Positions 44,704 to 53,659 of a stretch of DNA of 64,000 bases are shown here, piece by piece. Every line of letters starts with the position of its first letter. Position 1 is the stretch's first letter. The stretch lies in contig NZ_JAJVKW010000008.1 of the NCBI RefSeq assembly GCF_024198255.1, positions 186,001 to 250,000 on the forward strand, in the 5' to 3' direction. Source of the DNA: Myxococcus guangdongensis. Lineage in GTDB: Bacteria; Myxococcota; Myxococcia; Myxococcales; Myxococcaceae. The notes beneath the pieces were generated by a model, which was not told where the DNA came from, did not search any database, and saw nothing but the letters and a program-made list of their open reading frames with translations. The position numbers and the translations under genes are program-made.

Positions 44704-45899
44704 CAGAGCGCCTCGACCAACACGGCGATGCCCTGGCCGCCCCCGATGCAGGCGGAGCCGATACCATAGCGTCCACCGCGACGCTTGAGCTCATAGACGA
44801 GCGTCGTGGTGATGCGCGCGCCGGACGCGCCCAGCGGGTGGCCCACGGCGATGGCGCCGCCGTTGACGTTGGTGCGCTCGCGCGGCAGCCCCAGCTCCTT
44901 CTCCACCGCCAGGTACTGGGGCGCGAAGGCCTCGTTCACCTCGAACAGGTCCACGTCGGAAAGCTTCGCCTGCGCGCGCTCGAGCAGCTGGCGGATGGCG
45001 GGCGCCGGGCCGATGCCCATCACCTTCGGGTCACACCCGGACACGCCCCAGTTCACCAGCCGGGCGATGGGCTTCAGGCCGTGCTTCTCCACGAAGCTGC
45101 CCGTCGCCATCACCATGCTGCCGGCGCCGTCGCAGATGCCGCTGGCCGCGCCCGCGTGCACCACGCCGTCCTTCTTGAAGACCTTGGGCAGCTTGCGCAG
45201 GCCCTCCACCGTCGTCTCCGGGCGGTTGTGCTCGTCCTTGGAGACGATGACGTCGCCCTTCTTGCCCTTGAGGGTGACGGGCGCGATTTCGTCCTGGAAG
45301 CGGCCCGCCTCCTGCGCGGCGGCGAAGCGCTTCTGCGTGAGCACCGCGTACTCGTCCACCTGGTCCTGGGTGAGCGCGTAGTCCACCGCGAGCTGCTCGG
45401 CGGTGAGCGCCATGGGCTGGCCGGTGTAGCTGTCCGTCAGCGCCGTCCAGAGCATGTCCTCCAGGCTGCCCTTGCCCAAGGGCAGGCCCCAGCGGGCGCC
45501 GCGGATGACGTGGGGCGCCTGGCTCATGGACTCGGTGCCGCCGGCCAGCACGCAGCTCGCCTGCCCGGTGAGCATCAGCTCCGCCGCGGTGACGAACGCC
45601 TGGAAGCCGGAGCCGCACAGGCGGTTGACGCCCAGGGCCGGCACGGGGACGGGCACGCCCGTCTTCAGGCCCACGTGACGGGGCAGGTAGATGGCATCCG
45701 CGCTCGTCTGCACCACGTTGCCGTACACGACGTGCTGCACCAGCTCCGGAGACACCTTCGACTGGGCGAAAGCGGCCTTCGCGGACTCCACGGCCAGGTC
45801 GGTGGCGCTCAGGTCCTTCAGGCTGCCGCCATAGGTGCCGAACGGGGTGCGCTTGCCGGAAAGAAAGAAGATTTCCTCGGTCTTGGACACGCTCTTCAT
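44703..45899 (-). CDS. Acetyl-CoA C-acetyltransferase (thiolase)
   Basis: This 398-residue thiolase condenses two acetyl-CoA or cleaves acetoacetyl-CoA. The nucleophilic Cys is in NRLCGSGFQA (about 93). The His and Glu block is EVNEAFAPQYLAVE, NGGAIAVGHPLGASG carries the catalytic His, and the second Cys is in SACIGGGQGIA. The C-terminal block reads GSACIGGG rather than the more common ATLCIGGG. Length is standard. The set fits the AtoB/PhaA group, used in beta-oxidation, butyrate or isoprenoid supply. The gene is followed by a coupled zinc-ribbon-like gene. Confidence 0.94.
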   Translation of the reverse strand: MKSVSKTEEIFFLSGKRTPFGTYGGSLKDLSATDLAVESAKAAFAQSKVSPELVQHVVYGNVVQTSADAIYLPRHVGLKTGVPVPVPALGVNRLCGSGFQAFVTAAELMLTGQASCVLAGGTESMSQAPHVIRGARWGLPLGKGSLEDMLWTALTDSYTGQPMALTAEQLAVDYALTQDQVDEYAVLTQKRFAAAQEAGRFQDEIAPVTLKGKKGDVIVSKDEHNRPETTVEGLRKLPKVFKKDGVVHAGAASGICDGAGSMVMATGSFVEKHGLKPIARLVNWGVSGCDPKVMGIGPAPAIRQLLERAQAKLSDVDLFEVNEAFAPQYLAVEKELGLPRERTNVNGGAIAVGHPLGASGARITTTLVYELKRRGGRYGIGSACIGGGQGIAVLVEAL

Positions 45900-45965
45900 G
45901 GTGCTCGTCTACCTACTCCCAAGGGGCGCGCGGTGCACGCGCGCAGTGAGTGTTCTGGCGGGGTT

Positions 45966-46613
45966 TCAGGCCGCGCGCCGTCCCAGGAAGGCGCTGGCGA
46001 CGATGGCAAGCGCCATCACCGTCCACAACAGACCTTGCAGGTTCTGCCGGCGTATCTCCTTCCGGCCGAGCCCGCGATACCAGGAACGTCCGGCCTCCAC
46101 CCGACCTTCCCACGAGAAGTCCCCGGCGGGCGTCAGGCCCTCCATGCGGCGCAGGTGGGCGCGCAGCAGCCGGTCGGGCGGAGCGTCCGCCAGTGAACCG
46201 CTGCGGTAGACGCCGGGCACGTCCAGGGCGGGCCGGCGATAACCGGCGGTGATGACGAAGCCTTCCGGGGCCAGGGGGGTGAGGAAGTAGAGGCGGGGTT
46301 CCCCGTCCGCCGTCTGGTACACGGTGGCGAAGGCGCGCTCGGTGGGGTGGGCCCAGTCGTAGGAGCGCGTGGCCTTCTGGAGTGGCGGCTTCTCCTCGTG
46401 GCTGCCGAGCGCCACGAAGCCCAGGGCCTGCAGGTGGATGGAGACCTGCGCCAGCTCCAGGGGCAGGTCCATCTGGTCCGCGGGGGCCTCGGGCTCCACG
46501 CGGACGCGGTGGGGGAAGAGGAACAGCACGGCGCGCCAGAAGTTGAGCGCCAGGAGGACGATGGCGAGGACGAGACCCGCGACGACGATGCCCAGCTCGG
46601 CGAGGACGTTCAT
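45966..46613 (-). CDS. Membrane protein with large soluble middle domain
   Basis: This 215-residue protein has an N-terminal helix (IVVAGLVLAIVLLALNFW) and a C-terminal helix (LLWTVMALAIVASAFLG), with about 150 soluble residues between. The middle contains LGFVALGSHEEKPPL, YQTADGEPRLYFLTPL and FSWEGRVEAGRSWYRG. I recognise no family. The ATG at 46613 is chosen because the helix starts there; the longer reading adds Arg/Pro-rich sequence. It lies between the thiolase and DsbA-like genes on the same strand. Confidence 0.78.
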   Translation of the reverse strand: MNVLAELGIVVAGLVLAIVLLALNFWRAVLFLFPHRVRVEPEAPADQMDLPLELAQVSIHLQALGFVALGSHEEKPPLQKATRSYDWAHPTERAFATVYQTADGEPRLYFLTPLAPEGFVITAGYRRPALDVPGVYRSGSLADAPPDRLLRAHLRRMEGLTPAGDFSWEGRVEAGRSWYRGLGRKEIRRQNLQGLLWTVMALAIVASAFLGRRAA

Positions 46614-46706
46614 TCGGTGAGCACCTGGAGACGTGGCCCGCCCCCAGGGGCTTCGGCCAGCGGGGCACCCTAGCGCAAACTCCAGGTGCTTTCGCACCGC
46701 GGCGAT

Positions 46707-47363
46707 TCAGCGGCGGGACGCGGTCGCCGGCAGGGAGCGCCAGCGCTCCAGGTCCACGCCCTGCAGCGGGTCCTTGCCCTCGAGGAAGCGCTCCAGGTGG
46801 CCCAGCGAGTCGACGCCGAAGAACAGCTCGTCGCCCACGAAGACGGTGGGCACGCCGAACGCGCCCGAGGCGACGGCCTCCTCGGTGTTGCGGCGCAGGC
46901 GGTCCTTGATGTCCTGACGGCCGGCGGCCTCGAGCAGCGCGGGGGCGTCGAGGCCCGCGGCGCGCAGGGCCACGGAGACCTGCTCGGGCGTCTCCACGCC
47001 CTTCCCTCCGCCCCAGGCCTCCGCGTAGAGGGCCGACACCAGCCGGGCGCGGGCCTCCAGGTCATCCACGGCGGCCGTCACGCGCAAGGAGAGCAGCGGG
47101 ACGAACGGGTGCGAGGGCGGAGGGCCGAAGGGCACGCCCAGCTCATGGGCGATGCGGTAGGTGTGCTTGAAGATGTAGCCGCGCTTGGCGGGGACCTCCG
47201 CGGGGCCGATGTTGCCGGTGGCGTTGAGCACGCCCGCGAGCAGCACGGGGACGGGCTCCAGCACGCGGCCGTGGCGCGCGGCGATGGCGGGCATGCGCGT
47301 CCACGCGAGGTAGGCATAGGGAGAGAGATAGTCGAAACAGAAGCGCAGGGGCGGGGGGACCAT
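46707..47363 (-). CDS. DsbA-family 2-hydroxychromene-2-carboxylate isomerase-like protein
   Basis: This 218-residue protein has a thioredoxin-like fold with an inserted helical domain. It begins RFCFDYLSPYAYLAW: the DsbA CxxC is replaced by SPYA with Ser as the probable catalytic residue, as in kappa-class glutathione transferases and HCCA isomerases. The C-terminal cis-proline block is FGVPTVFVGDELFFG. Members use glutathione in aromatic degradation or detoxification. I chose the ATG at 47363. No other naphthalene-type genes are nearby. Confidence 0.9.
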   Translation of the reverse strand: MVPPPLRFCFDYLSPYAYLAWTRMPAIAARHGRVLEPVPVLLAGVLNATGNIGPAEVPAKRGYIFKHTYRIAHELGVPFGPPPSHPFVPLLSLRVTAAVDDLEARARLVSALYAEAWGGGKGVETPEQVSVALRAAGLDAPALLEAAGRQDIKDRLRRNTEEAVASGAFGVPTVFVGDELFFGVDSLGHLERFLEGKDPLQGVDLERWRSLPATASRR

Positions 47364-47520
47364 GCCGCGCACTCTACCCTCCCCGCGCGGGCCGTTCGCG
47401 GTGACACCTGTGCGTGACGTGAGGCGGCGCACCTTTCGGTCATGCGAGGAAGGCCCCCGCGCCGCGCGGCACACGCACAGCGTCCCCTCATGGGCCGCCG
47501 CGGAGGAGCGCTGCTTACGA
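47364..47520. other. Non-coding stretch before repeat array
   Basis: I see no gene, hairpin with T-run or convincing promoter here. The upstream region of the DsbA-like gene presumably holds its promoter. The adjoining array to 48027 makes the whole gene-free gap 664 bp, the longest in the window. Confidence 0.5.
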
Positions 47521-48110
47521 CGGCTCCTCGCATCGCTCGCCTCACTTCGTCACGACACAGGCATGAGCCCGCAAGCGGCGCCTCGAACACTCCACTGAGC
47601 CTCCACATGTTGCCGGGGCCATACTCCGTCGGAGGAGACGCGGCACTTCACGTGGCCTGCGCGATGCGTCGAGCAATCCGAGGCTTCTCGCCTTGCCAAG
47701 GCGCGCCGTACTCCTCCGGAGGTGCGGCACGTCACGTGACCTCCGCGAGGCTTCGAGCACTCCGTCGAGGCTCCGCGCTTTGACAGGGCGCACCGTACTC
47801 AGTCGGAGGTGCGGCACGTCACGTGACCTCCGCGAGACTTCGAGCACTCCGTTGAGGCCCCGCGCTTTGATGGAGCGTTCCGTCCGTGATGCGGCCACCT
47901 CACGCAAGTCGTCTCAAGCGCTCCGTCGGGACTCCGCGCTGCGCTGGAGCGCACCTCGCAGCGACGCCGCCTGAGCCAGCAGGCAGGAGCGTTGCGTACG
48001 TGATGCGGTCACTTCACGCGAGCCGGCTCAAGCACTTCGTCGGGACTCCGCGCTGCGCTGGAGCGCACCTCGCAGCGACGTCGCCTGAGCCAGCAGATTG
48101 GAGGCACGCG
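47520..48110. repeat. Degenerate tandem repeat array running into kinase 3' end
   Basis: About five to six imperfect units of 85-115 bp share core pieces such as CGGCACGTCACGTGACCTCC (with the palindrome GTCACGTGAC), TTCGAGCACTCCGT and CTCCGCGCT. Periods are 85 bp (47619 to 47704), 87 bp (47704 to 47791) and 114 bp (47887 to 48001). The last unit includes the final 25 or so codons of the kinase gene; its copy at 47914-47990 is a non-functional duplicate including the stop codon. Short translations across the array exist but merely reflect the repeat. Confidence 0.8.
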
Positions 48111-51100
48111 CCTCGGTGAAGGCCATCTCCGCCGCCGTCAACTCCGCCACCGCCGCCTCCATCGTCATCGCCCGCTCCGCGAGCGCCAGGCGCACGTGCC
48201 CCACTTGCAGCACGTTGCCCGTCAGCTCCGCCAGCGCGAGCGCGCGCTTGAGGTGCGTCAGTCCATCCTCGCCCGGCAGCAGCGCGGCCATCGCCCTGCG
48301 CGCCAGCACCTCGTCCCAGGGATTCGCCAGCACCGGGTCCATCGACCGCGACAGCGCCGTCTGCGCCGCCTCGCGCGCCGCCTCCAGATGCCCCTGCTCG
48401 CGCTCGAAGCGCGACTGGTAGACGCGCAGCAACGTCTCCATCCGGAGGCCACTCTCGCGCGCCGCCGTCAGCGCACGGGGCAGCGACTGACGCACCGCCG
48501 CCGCATCCTCGAACAACACGTCCCGGCACGCCTGGTACGTCTGCACGTGGCACTGCAGCCAACGGTCCTCCGGCAGCACCCGCGCCAGCGCCTCGCCGCG
48601 CGCCACCACCGCCGCCACGTGCTCGTGCTCGCCACGCTCCAGGTAATAAGGCGGCGTGAAGATGGCCAGGTTGCGCTCCATCAACCGGGGATTGCCCAGC
48701 CGGCGCACCAAATCACTCTTCTCCGTGAACGCCGGCACGAAGGCCGCCGCGTCCCCCGTGAAGGCCGCGCGCGTCACCACCGTGAACAGGTGGAAGGCCC
48801 GCACATCGATGAAGCCGTGGGCCTCCGCCACCGCGTAGCCATCCCGCGTCGCCTGCGCATCCAGCGGCTCGCCGCGCAGCGCCAGGTTCATGTTCATCAT
48901 GTAGCCACCCATCCCCAACGCCCACGCCAGGCGCCGAGGCAGCCGGCCCATCACCTCACGCAGCCCGCGCAGCCGCGTGAGCTGCTCGAACTGCGCCTCC
49001 ACCACGCCCGCCGACCGCCCCGTGTACGCGCTGAGCACCGCCGGCGCCAACAACGTCGCGGCCCGGTACGGCGACACCTCCGGCTGCTCGCGCCGCACCC
49101 GCTCCAACAACGCGTCCAGGTCCTTCGTGCGTCCGACGATGGCCAACGCCATCGCCTGGAGGATGCGCAGCTCCGCCTGCTTCCAGAAGATGTCCGCGGG
49201 CGCCACCTGCGCGTCCGCCTCGCGCTCGCGGAACAGCTCCCTCAATCGCGCCGGCCGCTCGTCCTCGGGCGCCGAGCACGCCACGTCGAGCTGCGCGAGC
49301 GCCACCCGCCGCCCCTCCTCCAAATCCACCGTCGACGCCCAGTGCGCGAAGAGCTTCTCCGAGAAGGCCAGCGAGCTGGGCGGGTCACTCGCGTAGCCCA
49401 CCTCCACCAGCGTCACCCAGATGCGCAGCAGCAACCGGTCACGGCCCGGGAAGTCCGGCGCGGACTCCAACAGCGTGGAGGCCTCCTTCAAGAGCAGCGT
49501 CGCCTCCAGCAACGCCTGCGCCTCCATGGCCGCGCGCCCCGCCTCGAGCAACGGCCCAATCGCCAGCTCCGGCTCCGACGAGCGCAGGTAATGCCACCCC
49601 ACCGTGCGCGTCAGGTCCGGCCGCTGCGAGTAGAGCGTCTGCAGCGCCAGCGCCACCCGCGCATGCGCCGCGCGCCGCTCGTCCTCCGACGTGCTGTCGT
49701 AGACGGCCTGGTGCACGGTGTCGTGCGTGAAGACGTACCGACCCTCCTCCTCCTGGAGGAACTGCCGCTCCACGATTCCATCCAGCACCGCGAACAGCTC
49801 CGACTCCGGCAGGTCCGCCAGCGCCCGCACCATGGGCAGCTCCAGGCTGCGCCCCGCCGGCGCCAGACGCCTCAAGAGCGACACCTGCTCCACCGGCGCG
49901 GAGGACAGACGCTCGAGCACCGCCGCCTGGATGCTCCCGGGCAAGGGCCGCGTGTCCAGCCCCTCCTCCGCCGTCCAACGCCCACCCACGCGCGTCAGCG
50001 CGCCCTCCTCCACCAACGCGCGCAGACACTCGGTGGCGAAGAACGCGTTGCCCCCCGTCGTCTCGTGCAGCCGCGCGACGAAGCTCTCCGGCACCTCCAG
50101 TCCCGGCAGCGCCAGCCCCACCAGCGTGCCCACGTGCTCGGCCGCCAGCGGTTCCAAATCCATGCGCCAGGTGAGCTTCTCGTCCACCGTCTGGAACGCC
50201 AGGCTCAGCCGGCTCAGCTCCCCCGAGCGGAACGTGCACACCACCATGCCGCGCGTGCCGTGCAGCGCGCGGATGAGCACGTTGAGCACCTCCAGCGACG
50301 CGGTGTCCGCCCAGTGCAGGTCCTCGAAGCACAGGACGAACGTCATCCGCTTGCCCAGCCCCTGCACCCACTCCGCCAGCGCGCCGAAGAACCCCAGCTT
50401 CTCCTCGCCCGGCACCTGCGCCACGCCCGAGCCCTCCGCCGACATCGCGGGCAACAGCCTCGCGAGCCTCGGAGACAGCCGCTCCATCACCTCCGTGGGC
50501 GTGTGCGGAATCAGCGCGCGCAGCGCCTGCGCGATGGGCGTCAGCGGCGCCTGCCCCTCCGCCCGGCACTGCCCACGTCCGAACGGCAGCTCCGCCAGCT
50601 TCGCCTGCAGCTCGAACTCCTGCAGCAGCCGCGTCTTGCCCACGCCCGCCGGAGCGCCCAGCAGCACCGCGCGCGACTGGCCCCAGTCCGCCTCGGCCAG
50701 CCCGTTCATCAGCGACTCCAGCTCCGCCGCGCGCCCCACCACCTCCGGCACGTGCAGGTAGCTGGAGCGCGCCGACAGCGGCTCCTCCGGCATCGGCTCG
50801 CCGCTGGCGTGGCACAACGCCTCCATCAGCTCGCCGGCGTCCTGGAAGCGCTCGCGCGGGTCCTTCGCCAACAACAGGAGGATGATCTCCTCCAGCTGCG
50901 GGTCCACCGGCCCCAGCGAGGACGGCTTCGGCGGCGGACGCGTCAGGTGCTCGGCGAGCAGCGCCGCGGGCGTGTTGCGCTTGAAGGGCAGCTTCCCCGT
51001 CACCAGGTAGTACGCCATCACCCCCAGCGAGTAGAGGTCGGCGCGTCCGTCGATGCTCGCGCCGCGCTGCCACTCGGGGGCCAGGTACTCCAGCGTGCCC

Positions 51101-51738
51101 TTGAGCTTGCCGGGGCTCGGGGTGCCCAGCTGGTGCATCACCCCGAAGTCCATCAGCTTCACCGCGCCCGAGCGGGTGATGCGCACGTTGCTCGCCTTGA
51201 TGTCGCAGTGCACGTACAGGCGCGAGTGGATGAACGCCAGCACCTGCGCCATCTGGATGAGCACCCGGTACAGCGTGCGCGTGTCCAGCGGGGACTCTCG
51301 CGCCAGCGTGCTCAAGTCCTGCCCGTCCACCACCTCCATGGTGATGAAGCGGTTGCCGGCCTCCGTCATCCCCCAGTCGAACACCTTCAGCGTGCCGGGG
51401 TGCTGCAGCTTCTTCATCGCGAAGAACTCGTGCCGGAACATCAGCACCAGCTCCTCCGTCTTCGCCGCCGTCAGCCCCGCGGGGACCTGCATCTCCTTGA
51501 GCGCAACCTTGCGCCGCTCGTGCAGGTCCTCCGCCAGCCAGATGCGGCCCATGCCGCCCTCGCCCAGCAGGCCCTCCACCCGGTAGCGCCCCGTCACCAC
51601 CATCCCGAGCTCCAACGAGCGTCGCGCGCCCGCGGCGTCCCCCGGCAGGGTGACGGGCGTGCGGATGCGCTCCCCCCACGTGCTGCTCGGAGGACGGCTG
51701 CGCTCGTCCAGGACGGTTGTCTTCTCTTCGTCGCTCAC
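48028..51738 (-). CDS. Serine/threonine protein kinase fused to ATPase and TPR-like region
   Basis: This 1236-residue protein has a PknB-type kinase domain (about 50-310): LLGEGGMGRIW, VALKEMQ, YVHCDIKASN (HCD instead of HRD), MDFGV and APEW. An AAA/NB-ATPase follows with Walker A GAPAGVGKTRL (about 363-370) and FEDLHWAD. A long helical, TPR-like C-terminal half runs to the end. This arrangement is common in myxobacteria and resembles STAND-type signalling ATPases. The GTG at 51738 is my choice; earlier in-frame sequence is unlike coding and no start has a strong ribosome site. There is no transmembrane helix, so it is probably cytoplasmic. The substrate and signal are unknown. Confidence 0.9.
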   Translation of the reverse strand: MSDEEKTTVLDERSRPPSSTWGERIRTPVTLPGDAAGARRSLELGMVVTGRYRVEGLLGEGGMGRIWLAEDLHERRKVALKEMQVPAGLTAAKTEELVLMFRHEFFAMKKLQHPGTLKVFDWGMTEAGNRFITMEVVDGQDLSTLARESPLDTRTLYRVLIQMAQVLAFIHSRLYVHCDIKASNVRITRSGAVKLMDFGVMHQLGTPSPGKLKGTLEYLAPEWQRGASIDGRADLYSLGVMAYYLVTGKLPFKRNTPAALLAEHLTRPPPKPSSLGPVDPQLEEIILLLLAKDPRERFQDAGELMEALCHASGEPMPEEPLSARSSYLHVPEVVGRAAELESLMNGLAEADWGQSRAVLLGAPAGVGKTRLLQEFELQAKLAELPFGRGQCRAEGQAPLTPIAQALRALIPHTPTEVMERLSPRLARLLPAMSAEGSGVAQVPGEEKLGFFGALAEWVQGLGKRMTFVLCFEDLHWADTASLEVLNVLIRALHGTRGMVVCTFRSGELSRLSLAFQTVDEKLTWRMDLEPLAAEHVGTLVGLALPGLEVPESFVARLHETTGGNAFFATECLRALVEEGALTRVGGRWTAEEGLDTRPLPGSIQAAVLERLSSAPVEQVSLLRRLAPAGRSLELPMVRALADLPESELFAVLDGIVERQFLQEEEGRYVFTHDTVHQAVYDSTSEDERRAAHARVALALQTLYSQRPDLTRTVGWHYLRSSEPELAIGPLLEAGRAAMEAQALLEATLLLKEASTLLESAPDFPGRDRLLLRIWVTLVEVGYASDPPSSLAFSEKLFAHWASTVDLEEGRRVALAQLDVACSAPEDERPARLRELFREREADAQVAPADIFWKQAELRILQAMALAIVGRTKDLDALLERVRREQPEVSPYRAATLLAPAVLSAYTGRSAGVVEAQFEQLTRLRGLREVMGRLPRRLAWALGMGGYMMNMNLALRGEPLDAQATRDGYAVAEAHGFIDVRAFHLFTVVTRAAFTGDAAAFVPAFTEKSDLVRRLGNPRLMERNLAIFTPPYYLERGEHEHVAAVVARGEALARVLPEDRWLQCHVQTYQACRDVLFEDAAAVRQSLPRALTAARESGLRMETLLRVYQSRFEREQGHLEAAREAAQTALSRSMDPVLANPWDEVLARRAMAALLPGEDGLTHLKRALALAELTGNVLQVGHVRLALAERAMTMEAAVAELTAAEMAFTEARASNLLAQATSLRGALQRSAESRRSA

Positions 51739-51943
51739 GAAGGCGGGACCGGAAGGTCGGCAGAATCCAGAAGTCGATGGAATATCACGTTTCCATGTAT
51801 CGGACACACTCCGACGACACGGAAGAAACCCCTGCCCCCCACCGCCCAGGCAGGCGGCCTGATATCCGCCAGCACTTGTCCCGCGCATCCGCACTTCGGA
51901 GGTTGAGTCGGGCAGGCGACACCCACACCCAGGCAGGTGCAAC

Positions 51944-52243
51944 ATGGCGGGCACTCCTCGTGGACCCAACGACACGCGGCCGACGCGCGGGGACTTCCCG
52001 CCGAGGAATCGCGGCCAGGTCGAGGACGCGCTGGATGAGGGCGCGCGCGCGGTGAGTCGTTGGCTCGCGGACGGGGGCGCCGAGGACGTGGACCCCACGC
52101 GCGACACGGACTGGGAGGCCCGCGTGGGGCGCGGGGAGGAGTGGACAAACGAGCAGGTACCCGAGCGCGAGGCGCGCGGCGACGAGGAGCCTGACTCGGA
52201 GGTGTCCCGTCGAGGCCTGGCGAATCCCCCGCCCGAGGAGTAG
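51944..52243 (+). CDS. Small acidic hypothetical protein
   Basis: This 99-residue, highly hydrophilic protein is rich in Arg, Asp and Glu (QVEDALDEGARAVSRWLADGG and DWEARVGRGEEW in parts). Third codon positions are strongly GC, as in neighbouring genes, which supports it being real. There is no signal peptide or helix anchor. It sits 146 bp before a response regulator gene. It may be a small stress-type protein, and no family is recognised. Confidence 0.55.
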   Translation: MAGTPRGPNDTRPTRGDFPPRNRGQVEDALDEGARAVSRWLADGGAEDVDPTRDTDWEARVGRGEEWTNEQVPEREARGDEEPDSEVSRRGLANPPPEE

Positions 52244-52389
52244 GCCTCGCCGTGCCCGCCTGGCCTTGTACCTCCGTCCAGGGGTGGGGGCAGACCCCTT
52301 GCGACGGCGGGCACGGTGCGGTGATGCTCGTGGTTTCGGACGGTCGCCGCCCCACGGCGCGCCGACGGCACTGGAGGAGCCCGAGCACC

Positions 52390-52806
52390 GTGAAGCCCAA
52401 GGTCCTCATCGTCGAGAACTCGTGGACGATGCGCGAGACACTGCGCCTGCTGTTGTCCGGGGACTTCGACTGCACCGTGGCGTCGAGCGGCGAGGAGGGC
52501 CTGACGAAGGCCCTGGCCCAGCCCCCGGACCTGCTCCTGTCCGACGTGAACATGGAGGGCATGGACGGGTACGAGCTGTGCCGCCGCTTCCGGCAGGAGC
52601 CCTCGCTCCAGCACATCCCCGTCGTCTTCGTCAGCGGATTCGCGCCCCGCTCGGACAGCGACGCGAGCCTGCCCGTGCCGGATGCCTATCTGGTCAAGCC
52701 CGTGAAGCCCGCCCTGCTCATCGCCGAAATCCACGCGCTGCTGCGCCGCGGGAGCGCGCCCGTGTCGACGACGGCGCCCACCGCGCAGGTCGTCACCAAG
52801 GCCTGA
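52390..52806 (+). CDS. Stand-alone response regulator receiver protein
   Basis: This 138-residue single-domain receiver has acidic pocket VEN, phosphorylatable Asp52 in LLLSDVNMEGMDG, Ser/Thr-like VFVSGF and Lys in YLVKPVKP. A short Ala/Thr tail ends the protein. I chose the GTG at 52390 because GGAGGAG lies upstream and the domain begins at once (KPKVLIVEN); longer readings start in Trp/Pro-rich shadow sequence. The first acidic position is Glu-Asn instead of the usual Asp-Asp pair, which may weaken metal binding. No kinase partner is adjacent. Confidence 0.85.
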   Translation: MKPKVLIVENSWTMRETLRLLLSGDFDCTVASSGEEGLTKALAQPPDLLLSDVNMEGMDGYELCRRFRQEPSLQHIPVVFVSGFAPRSDSDASLPVPDAYLVKPVKPALLIAEIHALLRRGSAPVSTTAPTAQVVTKA

Positions 52807-52808
52807 GG

Positions 52809-53153
52809 TCAGCTCCCCCGGTAGGTGGAGTAGCCGAACGGACTGAGCAACAGCGGCACGTGGTAGTGCTCGTCGGGCGCCGCCAGCTCGAAGACGACGG
52901 ACACCGACGGATAGAAGCCCTTCAGCCCAAGCGAGCGGAAGTACGCGCCCGTGTCGAAGGACATCCGGTAGACGCCGGGCTCCACGCGGGCGCCCGCGGG
53001 CAGGAAGTCGCGCACGCGGCCGTCGTCGTTGGTGACGCCCTGGGCCAGTTCCTTCCAGTCGCCGTGCGCCCCCTGCATCTCCAGGGTGATGGGAACACCG
53101 GAGGCCGGGAGGCCGCGGTGGGTGTCGAGGACATGGGTGGACAGGGTGCTCAT
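52809..53153 (-). CDS. uraH: 5-Hydroxyisourate hydrolase
   Basis: This 114-residue transthyretin-like enzyme hydrolyses 5-hydroxyisourate to OHCU, the second step of urate breakdown. It keeps the N-terminal motif LSTHVLDTHRGLPA and the C-terminal YRGS tetrapeptide that defines the family and separates it from hormone-binding transthyretin. The catalytic His, Arg and second His (EHYHVPLLL) are present. Its start overlaps the uraD stop (ATGA), so it is the last gene of the ureide operon. Confidence 0.96.
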   Translation of the reverse strand: MSTLSTHVLDTHRGLPASGVPITLEMQGAHGDWKELAQGVTNDDGRVRDFLPAGARVEPGVYRMSFDTGAYFRSLGLKGFYPSVSVVFELAAPDEHYHVPLLLSPFGYSTYRGS

Positions 53154-53659
53154 GACGCCAGCAGCTTCTCCAATCGGATGCGGGTGATCTTCGCCTGCTC
53201 ACCGGCGGCGATGCGCAGCTCCTCGTCCGGGGCGTTGCCCAGGCGCGCGCGCAACAGGCCGAGCATCTCCTGAGCGCTCTTGCCCGTAGCACACACGAGG
53301 AAGATGAAGCCGAAGCGCTGCTCGTAGGCCTTGTTGCCGTCGGCCAGGCCCTGGAGCACCTCCTCGCCCGCGCTGCTCACCCCGCCCTGCTCCTGCGAGG
53401 ACCAGTTCGCGGTGGCGGCGAACTTCGCGCGCAGCGAGGCCACGTCGCCGATGCGCGGGTGATGCGTGAAGGCCTCGCGCCAGTCCTCCGGGCCCGTCCG
53501 GCTCCACTGCTGGGAGGCCTCGGAGAACAGGTGCTCCGCATCACGGAAGGGCCGCGCCTTCGTCATCGCCTCCGCCCAGCGCGAGGCGCCGCAGCAGCGC
53601 GTGAGCTCCGCGCGCGCCTCGTCGGTGGACAGCGTGTTGAGTCGCTCGAGCGCGCTCAC
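53150..53659 (-). CDS. uraD: OHCU decarboxylase
   Basis: This 169-residue enzyme decarboxylates OHCU to S-allantoin. It contains the family signature FTHHPRIGD with the catalytic His, WSSQEQGGV with the conserved Glu, and NKAYEQRFGFIFLVCATGKSA in the C-terminal half. I chose the GTG at 53659 because it overlaps the allantoicase stop codon (GTGA) and the family begins here (LERLNTLSTDEAR). It is between alc and uraH, with both junctions overlapping, so stoichiometric expression is likely. Confidence 0.95.
   Translation of the reverse strand: MSALERLNTLSTDEARAELTRCCGASRWAEAMTKARPFRDAEHLFSEASQQWSRTGPEDWREAFTHHPRIGDVASLRAKFAATANWSSQEQGGVSSAGEEVLQGLADGNKAYEQRFGFIFLVCATGKSAQEMLGLLRARLGNAPDEELRIAAGEQAKITRIRLEKLLAS

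Noticed and set aside
47542-47974. Possible small genes on both strands (121 and 93 residues)
   Set aside because: Their products are direct translations of the degenerate array (repeated RSRDVPHLR or CGTSRDLRE) and lack ribosome sites; treated as repeat DNA.
48196-51906. A 1236-residue Arg/Gln/His-rich plus-strand frame
   Set aside because: It is exactly antisense to the kinase-ATPase gene, whose catalytic motifs are unmistakable.
51739-53292. N-terminal extension of the kinase frame by about 500 residues
   Set aside because: The added part is antisense to uraH, the response regulator region and a small gene, is Arg/Pro-rich, and has no domain. The kinase begins near 51738.
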